DNA from: Brevibacillus fulvus
GTDB taxonomy: Bacteria > Bacillota > Bacilli > Brevibacillales > Brevibacillaceae
Assembly: GCF_016908525.1 (NCBI RefSeq)
Contig: NZ_JAFBEB010000018.1
Coordinates: 1-60,720 of the forward strand
DNA length: 60,720 bases
Reading direction: 5' to 3'
In this document: in pieces, positions 41,598 to 49,517 of the stretch
Layout: each line of letters begins with the position of its first letter
How positions within the stretch are numbered: the stretch's first letter is position 1
The notes under the pieces: generated by a model
Told to the model about the DNA's origin: nothing
Seen by the model: only the letters and a program-made list of their open reading frames with translations
The model's database searches: none
Translations under genes and position numbers: made by a program

Positions 41598-41897
41598 ATG
41601 CAAGAAAACCATTACGATTATCCGACCCCCCCTTCCAAAAAACAACAAGCTGCCCCGGTTAATTTCAGACGGAGACGCAGATATTTTGACAGTCCCGAAG
41701 ATGCGGCAAGCTTGCTTTTACCATTTGCCTTGGCTCCATTCTTCACACCGTACCATAACTACTATCCGCCGTATCCTCCGTACTATCAACCATATTATCC
41801 GCCTTACTACCCGCCCTATCCCGCCTATCCTTACCGCTACTGGCCGGTAAGCGCACCAACGGAAGGCGAAGAATACGGCGGCGAAGAAAATCGCTAA
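41598..41897 (+). CDS. Tyr/Pro-rich protein, possible spore coat component
   Basis: About 99 aa from ATG 41598; the nearest RBS (AAAGGAG) is 14 bases away, and an in-frame ATT at 41589 is a better-spaced but unusual start. Residues about 17-27 hold a basic patch (NFRRRRRYFD). The C-terminal half is a low-complexity run of YPPY-type units (PYHNYYPPYPPYYQPYYPPY and on), ending acidic. Such Tyr/Pro-rich chains occur in spore coat and exosporium proteins, where Tyr can be cross-linked. No known family; the coat idea rests on composition and the yut/yun context. Confidence 0.6.
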   Translation: MQENHYDYPTPPSKKQQAAPVNFRRRRRYFDSPEDAASLLLPFALAPFFTPYHNYYPPYPPYYQPYYPPYYPPYPAYPYRYWPVSAPTEGEEYGGEENR

Positions 41898-41912
41898 ATT
41901 TCCAATCAAAAT

Positions 41913-41958
41913 AAGCGCCTGACTAACGGGCCAACCGTTAGCGGCGCTTGTCTTTCTT
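41913..41958. terminator. Bidirectional terminator between the Tyr/Pro-rich gene and yutD
   Basis: AAGCGCC (41913-41919) and GGCGCTT (41943-41949) with an inner AACGG/CCGTT stem, followed by TGTCTTTCTTTC. Confidence 0.75.
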
Positions 41959-42525
41959 TCAGATGTCCTTTTCCGGCTTTTTGGAATGGTTGGTGCTGTT
42001 CGCAGGCACTTTGTCGCGAACCGGCCGATAGCCGCCGCGGCGCTCTCTGTTGTTTCGTTCTCCTGCTTCCTGCCGGTTGTTTTTGGCGCGTTCCGGTCTT
42101 CCCTGCTTCTCCCCGTTTCCAGAGCGCTCCTGTCGTTCGTTGCGTGAGTGTCTCGGCATGAAATTTCGCTGTTTTCGTTCAAACTGCACCGTTTGCTCCA
42201 CCGGTACGAATTCGTCGTCCCTGGATAGCTCCTGATCCCCATCCGCCGCCGTTGCTTTCACCTTTTTCAGTACAAAGTACGGGCAACCAAAATTGCAAAA
42301 TTCATGAAGATATTCGTCAAGAGCAGCGATCCGTTGTTCAAACAGCACCTTGCGATTTGTATTTTCATAAAAGCCTCGCAAGCGTAACTGACCATAACCC
42401 CAGTCCCCGACAATGTAGTCGTACTTATCAAGAATATCGCTGTACCGTTCCTTAAATGCTTCCAAATTCCAACCGTTGCGGCTTTCTTCCATCAATTCGT
42501 ACGTTCCAGCTTGCAAGCGGATCAA
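41959..42525 (-). CDS. yutD: YutD family protein with long basic disordered tail
   Basis: 188 aa from TTG 42525, which has GGAGG 8 bases before. The next upstream ATG (42564) lacks an RBS. Residues 1-100 are the YutD (DUF1027) domain: IRLQAGTYELMEESRNGWN, FKERYSDILDKYDYIVGDWGYGQLRL, EYLHEFCNFGCPYFVLKK with a C-x3-C pair. From about 105 on the chain is Arg/Asn/Glu-rich and low in order (RNERQERSGNGEKQGRPERA and on). B. subtilis YutD is about half this length. The tail suggests RNA or nucleic-acid contact (inference). Confidence 0.82.
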   Translation of the reverse strand: MIRLQAGTYELMEESRNGWNLEAFKERYSDILDKYDYIVGDWGYGQLRLRGFYENTNRKVLFEQRIAALDEYLHEFCNFGCPYFVLKKVKATAADGDQELSRDDEFVPVEQTVQFERKQRNFMPRHSRNERQERSGNGEKQGRPERAKNNRQEAGERNNRERRGGYRPVRDKVPANSTNHSKKPEKDI

Positions 42526-42652
42526 ACAGGCTTCCTCCTCACTACATGCAAAAATGCCTTGCATTTATTTTATCACACTTTTTTCGATTAGATGAAATTC
42601 CCACGAAACCAGCGATCGCGAACGGGCATCCTACCACGTAGGGGGTGTAACC

Positions 42653-43600
42653 ATGAACAAAACCATTTTATTAAGTGCAATCGCAACTTTGGCCTTGCTG
42701 ACTTCAGCTTGTGGAACAAACAACGCTTCACCAAACAATCCAACTGGAACAACCCACAGTCAATCGGCACCAAGGACATTAAACAATTATGACCGAGCCG
42801 GCAGTTACGGAACCGACAATCTTGGTGTGTACGATCGAACCGGTACCACCACCAATCGAAACAACGGGACAACCCTAAACGGCCAAACAAGAGGAACCGG
42901 TATGGGTGCCTTTACACCAAATGGTGCCGGAGGCGGTAACGGTTACACCACCACAACCGGTATTCGTAATTATTCGGGCAACAACGGCAGAACGTCCATT
43001 TACAGTGACCGGCACATGACGACAGCTTCTGCGAACCAAAACCAATATGGCTTCAGCTATCTCGATGGAACGCAGGTAAGAAATGATGCCAATGTCGCCA
43101 CCCGCGTCTATGTAGACCGCAATGCCTTGGCCCATGCTGTCGGAAGTGTAACCGCCAGCGTCCCAGGGGTCAACTCCTCGACCGTACTGGTGACGGATGA
43201 AGAAGTTTTTGTCGGTTTGCAAACCAATGGACAAAACAATACGCAAATAAAGTCACAAGCCCGTTTGAGTGCGTTGTCCGTAGCGCCCCGCTACTACAAG
43301 GTATACTTGACGGATAACCCGCAAATGGTCAGTGAAATGTCCAGAGTAGCCAGCCAGTCAACGAATACCGCTAATCAGGACCAAAACGTGGAAAACCTTG
43401 TTCGCCGCTTTGGCGGATTGGCCGATGGAGATGAAATGCGCAACCGCGGTACCGGCATGAACACCAATGTGAACGGTACAGCCAACCAAGGCAATGGCAA
43501 CCAAGGCAATGGCAACCAAGGAACTACGGGAACTGCCAGAAATACCGGCACCGTCGGCTCCAATACGCCATATGGCACTTCCAACGGCACCACTCGTTAA
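42653..43600 (+). CDS. YhcN/YlaJ-family sporulation lipoprotein
   Basis: 315 aa, RBS AGGGGGTG. Lipoprotein signal with lipobox LTSAC (Cys20). A Gly/Asn/Thr-rich low-complexity part spans about 21-130. The YhcN/YlaJ core follows at about 145-265: YVDRNALAHAVGSVTASVPGVNSSTVLVTDEEVFVGLQT, then VAPRYYKVYLTDNPQMVSEM. The tail contains NQGNG repeats and ends Thr/Gly-rich. YhcN-type proteins are in the spore inner membrane and help germination or outgrowth. Location matches the yutC slot next to lipA in B. subtilis. Confidence 0.85.
   Translation: MNKTILLSAIATLALLTSACGTNNASPNNPTGTTHSQSAPRTLNNYDRAGSYGTDNLGVYDRTGTTTNRNNGTTLNGQTRGTGMGAFTPNGAGGGNGYTTTTGIRNYSGNNGRTSIYSDRHMTTASANQNQYGFSYLDGTQVRNDANVATRVYVDRNALAHAVGSVTASVPGVNSSTVLVTDEEVFVGLQTNGQNNTQIKSQARLSALSVAPRYYKVYLTDNPQMVSEMSRVASQSTNTANQDQNVENLVRRFGGLADGDEMRNRGTGMNTNVNGTANQGNGNQGNGNQGTTGTARNTGTVGSNTPYGTSNGTTR
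43494..43525 (+). repeat. Tandem 15-bp coding repeat (Asn-Gln-Gly-Asn-Gly)
   Basis: AACCAAGGCAATGGC occurs twice in a row and a third, partial copy follows, within the lipoprotein gene. Copy number may vary by slippage; the frame is kept. Confidence 0.75.
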
Positions 43601-43625
43601 AACCGATTGGCGATAATGCCAGACA

Positions 43626-43660
43626 AACCCCTTTGCCCGCAGCAAGGGGGTTCGTTTTTT
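43626..43660 (+). terminator. Terminator of the YhcN/YlaJ lipoprotein gene
   Basis: AACCCCTTTGC (43626-43636) and GCAAGGGGGTT (43642-43652) pair with one wobble; six Ts follow two bases later. Confidence 0.85.
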
Positions 43661-44546
43661 ATCGCGCCTGCATGATTTGTGCTTTTGCTGCATTCGCCTG
43701 CTCATGCGCATGATAGGAGCTTCTGACCAGCGGGCCAGCCTCCACATGGCTGAAACCTCGCTTCATTCCTTCTTCCTGCAGCTGCTTGAATTCGTCAGGA
43801 TGATAATATTTCTCGACCTGCAAGTGCTTTTTGGTCGGCTGCAAATACTGGCCGATGGTCATAATATTGACATCAACGGCGCGCAAGTCGTCCATTGTTT
43901 CCAGTATTTCGTCAATTGTTTCCCCAACCCCGATCATCAGGCTGGATTTTGTCGGGATTGCCGGGGCCATTTCTTTTGCCCGTTTCAGCAATTCCAATGT
44001 CCGTTCATACTTTGCCCGTGCCCGAACCCGGTCAGACAGACGGCGCACCGCTTCGATATTGTGGTTCAACACATCGGGACGTGCTTCCATCACGACTTGC
44101 AAGGCATCCCAATTCCCTTGAAAGTCGGGAATCAGCACTTCTACCGTTGCCAACGGAAGTCTGCGGCGAATGGCTCGAATCGTCTCCGCAAAGATCGCTG
44201 CCCCTCCGTCCGCGAGATCATCCCGGGCAACCGAAGTGACAACCACGTGCTTCAGCCCCATATGCTCTGCTGCTTCGGCGACGCGTTCCGGTTCGGCCAA
44301 GTCCAACTCTGTCGGCAAGCCGGTTTTTACCGCGCAAAAACGGCACGCCCGCGTGCAAATATCCCCCAAAATCATGAAAGTTGCGGTACGATTTGCCCAA
44401 CATTCATGGATATTGGGACATTTCGCTTCTTCGCATACTGTATGTAATGTATTGCTGCGCATCGTTTGCTTCAATTCTTTAAAATTGGCCAGCTGTTCGC
44501 CCGAGACAAGATTAATCTTGAGCCATTCCGGTTTCCGTTGAATCAT
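43659..44546 (-). CDS. lipA: Lipoyl synthase
   Basis: 295 aa from ATG 44546 (RBS AGGGGTGAG); the frame is open to 44576. Two [4Fe-4S] sites: the auxiliary cluster in [12 protein letters not shown] and the radical SAM C-x3-C-x2-C in [10 protein letters not shown]. The C-terminal RSSYHA supplies the Ser ligand of the auxiliary cluster. LipA inserts two sulfurs into octanoyl chains of lipoate-dependent enzymes, using up the auxiliary cluster, which must be rebuilt by carriers such as NifU-like YutI or ErpA, both in this window. B. subtilis yutB is the orthologue in the same place. Confidence 0.95.
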   Translation of the reverse strand: MIQRKPEWLKINLVSGEQLANFKELKQTMRSNTLHTVCEEAKCPNIHECWANRTATFMILGDICTRACRFCAVKTGLPTELDLAEPERVAEAAEHMGLKHVVVTSVARDDLADGGAAIFAETIRAIRRRLPLATVEVLIPDFQGNWDALQVVMEARPDVLNHNIEAVRRLSDRVRARAKYERTLELLKRAKEMAPAIPTKSSLMIGVGETIDEILETMDDLRAVDVNIMTIGQYLQPTKKHLQVEKYYHPDEFKQLQEEGMKRGFSHVEAGPLVRSSYHAHEQANAAKAQIMQAR

Positions 44547-44643
44547 AGGCTCACCCCTAGCGTTTATTGTCTTCAATATTCCCTTATTATAGTTGAATCA
44601 ATTTGGAAGCGGCAATAGAGGGGATCGGAAAAAAGTATTATGT

Positions 44644-46818
44644 TTACAACTCATGAAGCAAATGCCGCTCATTTCCCTGAAGGAAAGGTTGCAATACGGT
44701 CCATTCGCGCTGATGGCAAGAAAACAGAAAAATTTGATGACGTTCCGACAACTTGACGAGATATGCCAGCGTTCTGCTCAATCGTTGTTCATCGTAATGG
44801 ATGAAGTGGTCATCGAGAAAAATGGGCAAAGGTCCTGTCTGTTCGCTGACGGCCAATAATAACGCCAACCGCTGGGCAAAATACAGCTGATCGCTTGTTC
44901 CTGTGGAGAGTTCTGTTTGCAAAGCGACCCGCTGCTGCTCTTCGGAGACTACGCGCACAGCAAACTTGTCTGACGGATCAAGGCGAACATCGCGATAGCG
45001 GTTTGCCGTAACCGTTGCCATGATTTGCGAAGCCCGCCGGTTGATTCCCGGTGCAAGATTCCGCTGCCACTGCTGGACGGCTTCCAACAGACATTCCTTG
45101 GCCAACAGCAAAGCATCGCGTCGCAACAGCAGCTGCTCGACAGCGGCGGCGGCCTGTTCATATTCGCTGCGCGCTTTTGCCAGGGAAAGCTGATCCCATT
45201 GGCCCATTTCCCCTTGTGCTTTCGCGATTTTTTCCCGCAGAGCGGCGATTTGCTCTTCCGTGTCCCACAGCTTGTCCTGAAGCAGTTTTTTTTGCTCATC
45301 ACAGGATGCCATTTGCGCTTCCAGCTGTCGACGAATCTCTGAAATCCAGTACTCGCGCCGATTTTCCCGTTCGCGGACAGTTGCCGCCTCTTTGCTCAAT
45401 CGCCCCGTCTCCGCGCGATGCAACCGTTCTTTCCATTGCTCCCGCAGGGCCAAAAAGGCATCCCAGTCAGGCACTTTCCATTCGTCGAGAAGCGCAGCCA
45501 GCTGATCCGTCACTTGATTCAGTTCCCGTTCGAGCTGTTGCAGCTGTCCGGCCCGCTTCGCCGGCTCGCCTCTTTTCCCCCAGCCCAAGCTGCGCCAAAG
45601 CCACCCGGCCATGCTGCCTACTGTCAAAACACTGAAGAAAAAAAACCAACTCATTTGCTGCCTGGAAAACTGCCACCACGCCAAACCGGCAAACAACGCA
45701 GTCAGCACACCGCCCGCGATGGCCAAGCGCTTCCGTCCATTCGTCTTTGCACGCTTTTGCGACCAGCGCGGTCTCGCGCTTGCTCCTCCCGCCTGCAGCA
45801 GTTGCTCCCGCTTTCGGTCGAGCTCTTTGAGCAGTTGCCAACCTCTGAGATAGGCAGCCTCCACTTCGCGGACAACCGCTTCATCCGCCGAGGCATCTGC
45901 TGTCTCGTCCTGTTGTCTTTCTTGCTGCTCCCACGCTTCCCGCACCTGCCGATACAGTTGCCGCTCCCATTGCTCGCCGGCTTCGGTCTCCCAAACGAGC
46001 AAGTCATCGGGGCTTTTGAGTTGAAACGTTCGCTGCCAACGTTCCTGCCAGCCGCTTGCTTGCTGTTCCCGCTCATTCAACTGGCTGACCATCCGCTCTC
46101 GCTGTCGTTGCCAATCGATCAGCTGCTCTTGCCATTGTCCGCTCATCTCCTGAATCGCCTGAGCTTCCCGCCAAGCCTGTTCGGCGGCAACCAGAGTCTG
46201 CTTGGCCTCCGCCGCCTGCCGAGCCGCTTTTCCCCATAAGGTCGTGCCGCCAGTATCCTTTTTGCCGATTAACGTCAATTCCTGATCGATCGCAGCCAAG
46301 ATTTGGTTGGCCAGCGGATCCGGCTGCTGCTCTGACGGGACGATGGAGGAAGACAAATAGTCGGCCGCTTGCAACGGCTCCCTGTTGATCCAGGTCAAAT
46401 CGGTAAACAAGGTTCGACTCAACCCCAGATGGCTTTCCAGGAAGTTGTACTCCTTGCGCTTGTCCTCTTGGTAGCGATGGGTAATCTCCAGCAATTCCGG
46501 CTCGCGAAACAGCCTGGCCTGTTCCTGTTCCTTTCGGTGAACCCGCTGCAACCGAAACTGCTGTTCCGCAAGCTGGTACTGTACGATCGTTTCGTATGGC
46601 CCGCCATCCCAGGGCAGATATTGCTCATATTCGGGCAAATAACGCGTTACCCGCACATAATCCCGTTTCAACCCGTACAGCGAGGCAATCAACGCATTCA
46701 GCAGGGTCGTTTTGCCGGCTTCATTGCCGGCGATAAACAAATTAAGACCCGGCGCAAACCGAAACGTGCGATTTTTCCATTTGCCAAAGCCTTTTATGTG
46801 CAGCTCGTTGATGATCAT
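44644..46818 (-). CDS. yhaN: SbcC/Rad50-like ATPase YhaN
   Basis: 724 aa. Walker A GNEAGKTT (31-38) near the N-terminus. A long coiled-coil middle follows, with Gln/Arg-rich heptads, interrupted by two hydrophobic helices around 365-410 (LAIAGGVLTALFAGLAWWQF and MSWFFFFSVLTVGSMAGWLW). The signature STGTSDQLYFAQRL and Walker B PIFLDDHFIHYD lie at the C-terminus. This is the domain order of YhaN. It is shorter than the ~960 aa of B. subtilis YhaN, mainly in the coiled coil. It overlaps yhaO by 4 bases. Likely a membrane-attached nuclease complex partner in DNA repair (by analogy to SbcCD). Confidence 0.85.
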   Translation of the reverse strand: MIINELHIKGFGKWKNRTFRFAPGLNLFIAGNEAGKTTLLNALIASLYGLKRDYVRVTRYLPEYEQYLPWDGGPYETIVQYQLAEQQFRLQRVHRKEQEQARLFREPELLEITHRYQEDKRKEYNFLESHLGLSRTLFTDLTWINREPLQAADYLSSSIVPSEQQPDPLANQILAAIDQELTLIGKKDTGGTTLWGKAARQAAEAKQTLVAAEQAWREAQAIQEMSGQWQEQLIDWQRQRERMVSQLNEREQQASGWQERWQRTFQLKSPDDLLVWETEAGEQWERQLYRQVREAWEQQERQQDETADASADEAVVREVEAAYLRGWQLLKELDRKREQLLQAGGASARPRWSQKRAKTNGRKRLAIAGGVLTALFAGLAWWQFSRQQMSWFFFFSVLTVGSMAGWLWRSLGWGKRGEPAKRAGQLQQLERELNQVTDQLAALLDEWKVPDWDAFLALREQWKERLHRAETGRLSKEAATVRERENRREYWISEIRRQLEAQMASCDEQKKLLQDKLWDTEEQIAALREKIAKAQGEMGQWDQLSLAKARSEYEQAAAAVEQLLLRRDALLLAKECLLEAVQQWQRNLAPGINRRASQIMATVTANRYRDVRLDPSDKFAVRVVSEEQQRVALQTELSTGTSDQLYFAQRLALLLAVSEQTGPLPIFLDDHFIHYDEQRLSRTLAYLVKLSERHQIFLFSCHQREWTVLQPFLQGNERHLLHEL

Positions 46819-47939
46819 CGCAGGCTCCCCCCTATTTTGCGCAGCGCTTCTGCCCGTGCCAGCTCCGCCACTTTCCGCTGACGTTCATCCATTGCTGCTG
46901 CCGCCCGCTCATCCAGCAATTCCAGCCATTTGGCCAAAATCCCCTGCTCCGCCCGCAGTTTGTCCTCGTCCACATCCGGCCGGGACTTGTCCGTAAACTG
47001 AATCGAGAAGAAATCGCGAAAATGTTCCTTTAACAAGGAAAGCGATGGTTCAAAATGCGCGGCCCGTTCCCCGGTAAGTCTGACGTAAACCAGACTGGTC
47101 CGCTCCACCTTGGCCAGCAAAACTTCGGCCTTTGCAATCAGTTGCTCGTTTGTCTCCGCCCCGGCGAGCGGCAAATCCAGTTTTACGATCTCCCTCGTAT
47201 GCACCGGAATCGTCTGCAAGTGCAGCTGTTGCTCGTCCGACAGAGTCCCGTAAATAACCGTTCTCTCTCCGCTCTCCTTGCTGGTGAGCCCTTCGGGACT
47301 GCCCGGATAAGCCGCAAATACCCGTTTGGTATACGGATTGAGAAATTGAGCAGGCTTATGGATATGTCCCAGCGCCGCATAGTGAACGCCGATATCGGCC
47401 AATTCCTGCAGGGAAAACGGGGCATAGGGCTGGTGCCCCTCGGCCTCGCTGGTCAAAAGAGTTCCATGCAAAACCATGAGATGGTAGCGGTATGCAGGAA
47501 GTTTCCCCGGAAATTGCGCCAAAGGGGAATCGCCATAATGGGCATTGGGGAAACTCCAGCCATATATGGCACAAGACTTCTCGGGGAATTCCAGTACTCC
47601 CCACTCGTCTGTAAAGAAAAAAACATTGGCTGGCCAGTCCATCGTTCGGTAATACGAACGCTCGACCCATGGATCGTGATTGCCCGCTGCAATCAACACC
47701 GGGATCGGCGCGATGCTGGCAAACAACTGCTGCAAAAACACAGCCGTTGACCGCCTGCCGCCGTGAAACTCCAGCAGATCGCCGGCAATCAGCCAAAAAT
47801 CAACCTGTTTGTCCCATACCAAATCGCGAATCCGTGTCAATGTTTGCCGTACGTCCGCCTGCCGGCGCTCGTGTAATTCTGCCAACGAGGCAAATGGCGT
47901 ATCCAGATGGATGTCCGCCGTATGGATAAAAGACAACAT
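46815..47939 (-). CDS. yhaO: SbcD/Mre11-like metallophosphoesterase YhaO
   Basis: 374 aa. Calcineurin-type metal-binding motifs in order: TADIHLDTPF (Asp9, His11), IAGDLLEF (Asp), AAGNHDPW, HGTLLT and LGHIHKPA. The C-terminal part (about 280-374) would cap the active site and contact YhaN. Together they form an SbcCD-like double-strand end-processing nuclease. RBS AGGAG about 11 bases from ATG. Its stop overlaps the yhaN start (ATGA). No neighbouring yhaM. Confidence 0.87.
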   Translation of the reverse strand: MLSFIHTADIHLDTPFASLAELHERRQADVRQTLTRIRDLVWDKQVDFWLIAGDLLEFHGGRRSTAVFLQQLFASIAPIPVLIAAGNHDPWVERSYYRTMDWPANVFFFTDEWGVLEFPEKSCAIYGWSFPNAHYGDSPLAQFPGKLPAYRYHLMVLHGTLLTSEAEGHQPYAPFSLQELADIGVHYAALGHIHKPAQFLNPYTKRVFAAYPGSPEGLTSKESGERTVIYGTLSDEQQLHLQTIPVHTREIVKLDLPLAGAETNEQLIAKAEVLLAKVERTSLVYVRLTGERAAHFEPSLSLLKEHFRDFFSIQFTDKSRPDVDEDKLRAEQGILAKWLELLDERAAAAMDERQRKVAELARAEALRKIGGSLR

Positions 47940-48052
47940 GCTATTGCTTCACTCCTGTATCAACTTGATTGATGACCGAACATATTTTCTCTTATCATAC
48001 AGGAATCCGCCCTGACTGCCAATGGGGAGAACCTTCTTCCGTTCCTCCGGCA

Positions 48053-48092
48053 AAGCAAAACGCCCTGCCGCAACCTGGCAAGGCGTTTTGAC
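48053..48092. terminator. Terminator downstream of the DJ-1/PfpI gene
   Basis: AAAACGCCCTGCC and GGCAAGGCGTTTT pair around GCAACCT with one mismatch. It follows the PfpI stop on the minus strand. Confidence 0.8.
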
Positions 48093-48102
48093 AGCGATCC
48101 GT

Positions 48103-48654
48103 CTATTTCAACAGTTTGATAAATTCGCGCATAAATCCGGGCAGGTCTGGCCATGCATGCGCCGAGACCAACTGGTCATGGACATAGACAGTTTCCGTTT
48201 GATAAATCGCTCCGCACGCTTCCACATCGGGACGGCAAGCCTGATAAGCGGTCAGTTGCTTATCTTGCAAATATTCTTTCACCAAAGTCAACACTTGCGA
48301 ACCGTGACAGATAGCGGCAACCGGTTTCCCCGCTTCAAAGAAGTGGGCAACGATCGGCTTCAGCGCTTCATTCAGCCTGATATACTCCGGCGCACGCCCA
48401 CCGGGGATGATCAGCCCGTCAAATTCAGCAGGATTTACTTCAGCAAAAGAGACATGCGAATCCAGCTGATACGCCGGCTTTTCCGTATAAGTCTCCACAC
48501 CGGCCACGAAGTCATGGCATACCGTATAGAGCGTTTTCTTCGTCGGTGAAGCGATAACCGCTTCAAATCCTTCTTCCAGGCATCGATAATACGGATAGAA
48601 AACTTCCAAAGCTTCCACTGCATCGCCAGTCACAAGCAAAACTTTTTTGCTCAT
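48103..48654 (-). CDS. DJ-1/PfpI family protein
   Basis: 183 aa, RBS GAGGAGG. Flavodoxin-like fold with the nucleophile elbow VAAICHGSQVL (the conserved Cys) and the Glu/Gly region FDGLIIPGGRAPEYIR. VLLVTGDAVEALEVFYPYYRCLEEGFEAVIAS is the usual N-terminal part. The class I-type proteins act as glyoxalase/deglycase-like enzymes or proteases; which applies here is unknown. Stands alone. Confidence 0.88.
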   Translation of the reverse strand: MSKKVLLVTGDAVEALEVFYPYYRCLEEGFEAVIASPTKKTLYTVCHDFVAGVETYTEKPAYQLDSHVSFAEVNPAEFDGLIIPGGRAPEYIRLNEALKPIVAHFFEAGKPVAAICHGSQVLTLVKEYLQDKQLTAYQACRPDVEACGAIYQTETVYVHDQLVSAHAWPDLPGFMREFIKLLK

Positions 48655-48731
48655 CGTAAAACCTCCTCAATCGTTATGTGGAAAATATTCCCTACCCTTA
48701 TCGTAATCTGTCCGCGCTGACTTGAACAGGC

Positions 48732-49457
48732 CTAATTGTTGGCCGGCGGACTGCCTTCTCCTGCTTCGTCAAGTTTGGGCACATCCGGCTTGCCGTCAGG
48801 ATTATTATACAAATAAGACGGCACGTCACCGATAATGAGCGAATGGGTGATCGGAATTTCCGTCTTGACCGTTTTTTGATCGGTCGCAAACGGAATCACA
48901 ATGCGCAAATCCACTTCAACAAAGATGTAGACCGTCGCCAGGACCATGTTGATACCCGCTTCTTCCAGTTTGGTTTCCAACCGGGTCTTGACCGAGCCGA
49001 TCGGCACAAACGTAACAGGCAGATCCGGTCCAAGCTGGGCAAGAAAACTGCTGCCCGTCGCCAATCCTAACGGAATCGTCCGATCTACCTTTTCTTCTTC
49101 AAATTCTTTTAAGCGAGTCTGAATTCGCGAGGTCGTTTCGCCGACTATCCGGGAATATTCCTTGAAGTTAAATTGAACCGCTTGTATCCGTCCCTCCTGG
49201 TCTTTTTCCATTTTCACAATCTCGTTAAAATCGACCCCTTGCTGGGCGATCCGTTTGGTGATGGCGTCCGCAATCGCCTGTTTCGCCAGTTGTTCCGCTT
49301 TTTGCGAGGCCAAAATCAGCAAAGTCGGTTCCAAACGCTGCTCCACCACGACAAAGAATTGAATCGTGAAAGTGAGAAAGATAACAAGTGCGATAAAAAA
49401 TGCTTTGGTTCGAGTAAGCGGATTTCGCCAACGACGACGGGTTCGAAACACAGCCAA
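48732..49457 (-). CDS. yunB: Sporulation protein YunB
   Basis: 241 aa from TTG 49457 (AGGGGG 8 bases before); GTG 49466 overlaps the RBS. One N-terminal membrane helix (AFFIALVIFLTFTIQFFVVV) after a basic stretch (RTRRRWRNPLTRTK). The extracytoplasmic part has the family core ASQKAEQLAKQAIADAI, IPLGLATGSSFLAQLGPDLPV, SVKTRLETKLEEAGINMVLATVYIFVEVDLRIVIPF. YunB is made in the mother cell under sigma-E in B. subtilis and is needed for normal sporulation. Location near lipA/yut genes fits the B. subtilis order. Confidence 0.9.
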   Translation of the reverse strand: MAVFRTRRRWRNPLTRTKAFFIALVIFLTFTIQFFVVVEQRLEPTLLILASQKAEQLAKQAIADAITKRIAQQGVDFNEIVKMEKDQEGRIQAVQFNFKEYSRIVGETTSRIQTRLKEFEEEKVDRTIPLGLATGSSFLAQLGPDLPVTFVPIGSVKTRLETKLEEAGINMVLATVYIFVEVDLRIVIPFATDQKTVKTEIPITHSLIIGDVPSYLYNNPDGKPDVPKLDEAGEGSPPANN

Positions 49458-49517
49458 TCCCGTCACCCCCTAGTTGGTACATCCTATGTAAACGGCGGGC
49501 AAAAAATACGCACAAGC

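Noticed and set aside
41755-41850. Short repeats that could be mistaken for a CRISPR array
   Set aside because: The units are codon-level Tyr/Pro repeats without constant repeat and variable spacer structure.
41718-42242. A 174-codon minus-strand frame across the Tyr/Pro-rich gene and yutD
   Set aside because: It is a product of the repetitive YPPY codons and of a second frame in the yutD tail; no RBS and no family.
43626-43660. Hairpin near lipA considered as a riboswitch
   Set aside because: It is a simple stem followed by six Ts, downstream of the lipoprotein gene, thus a terminator.
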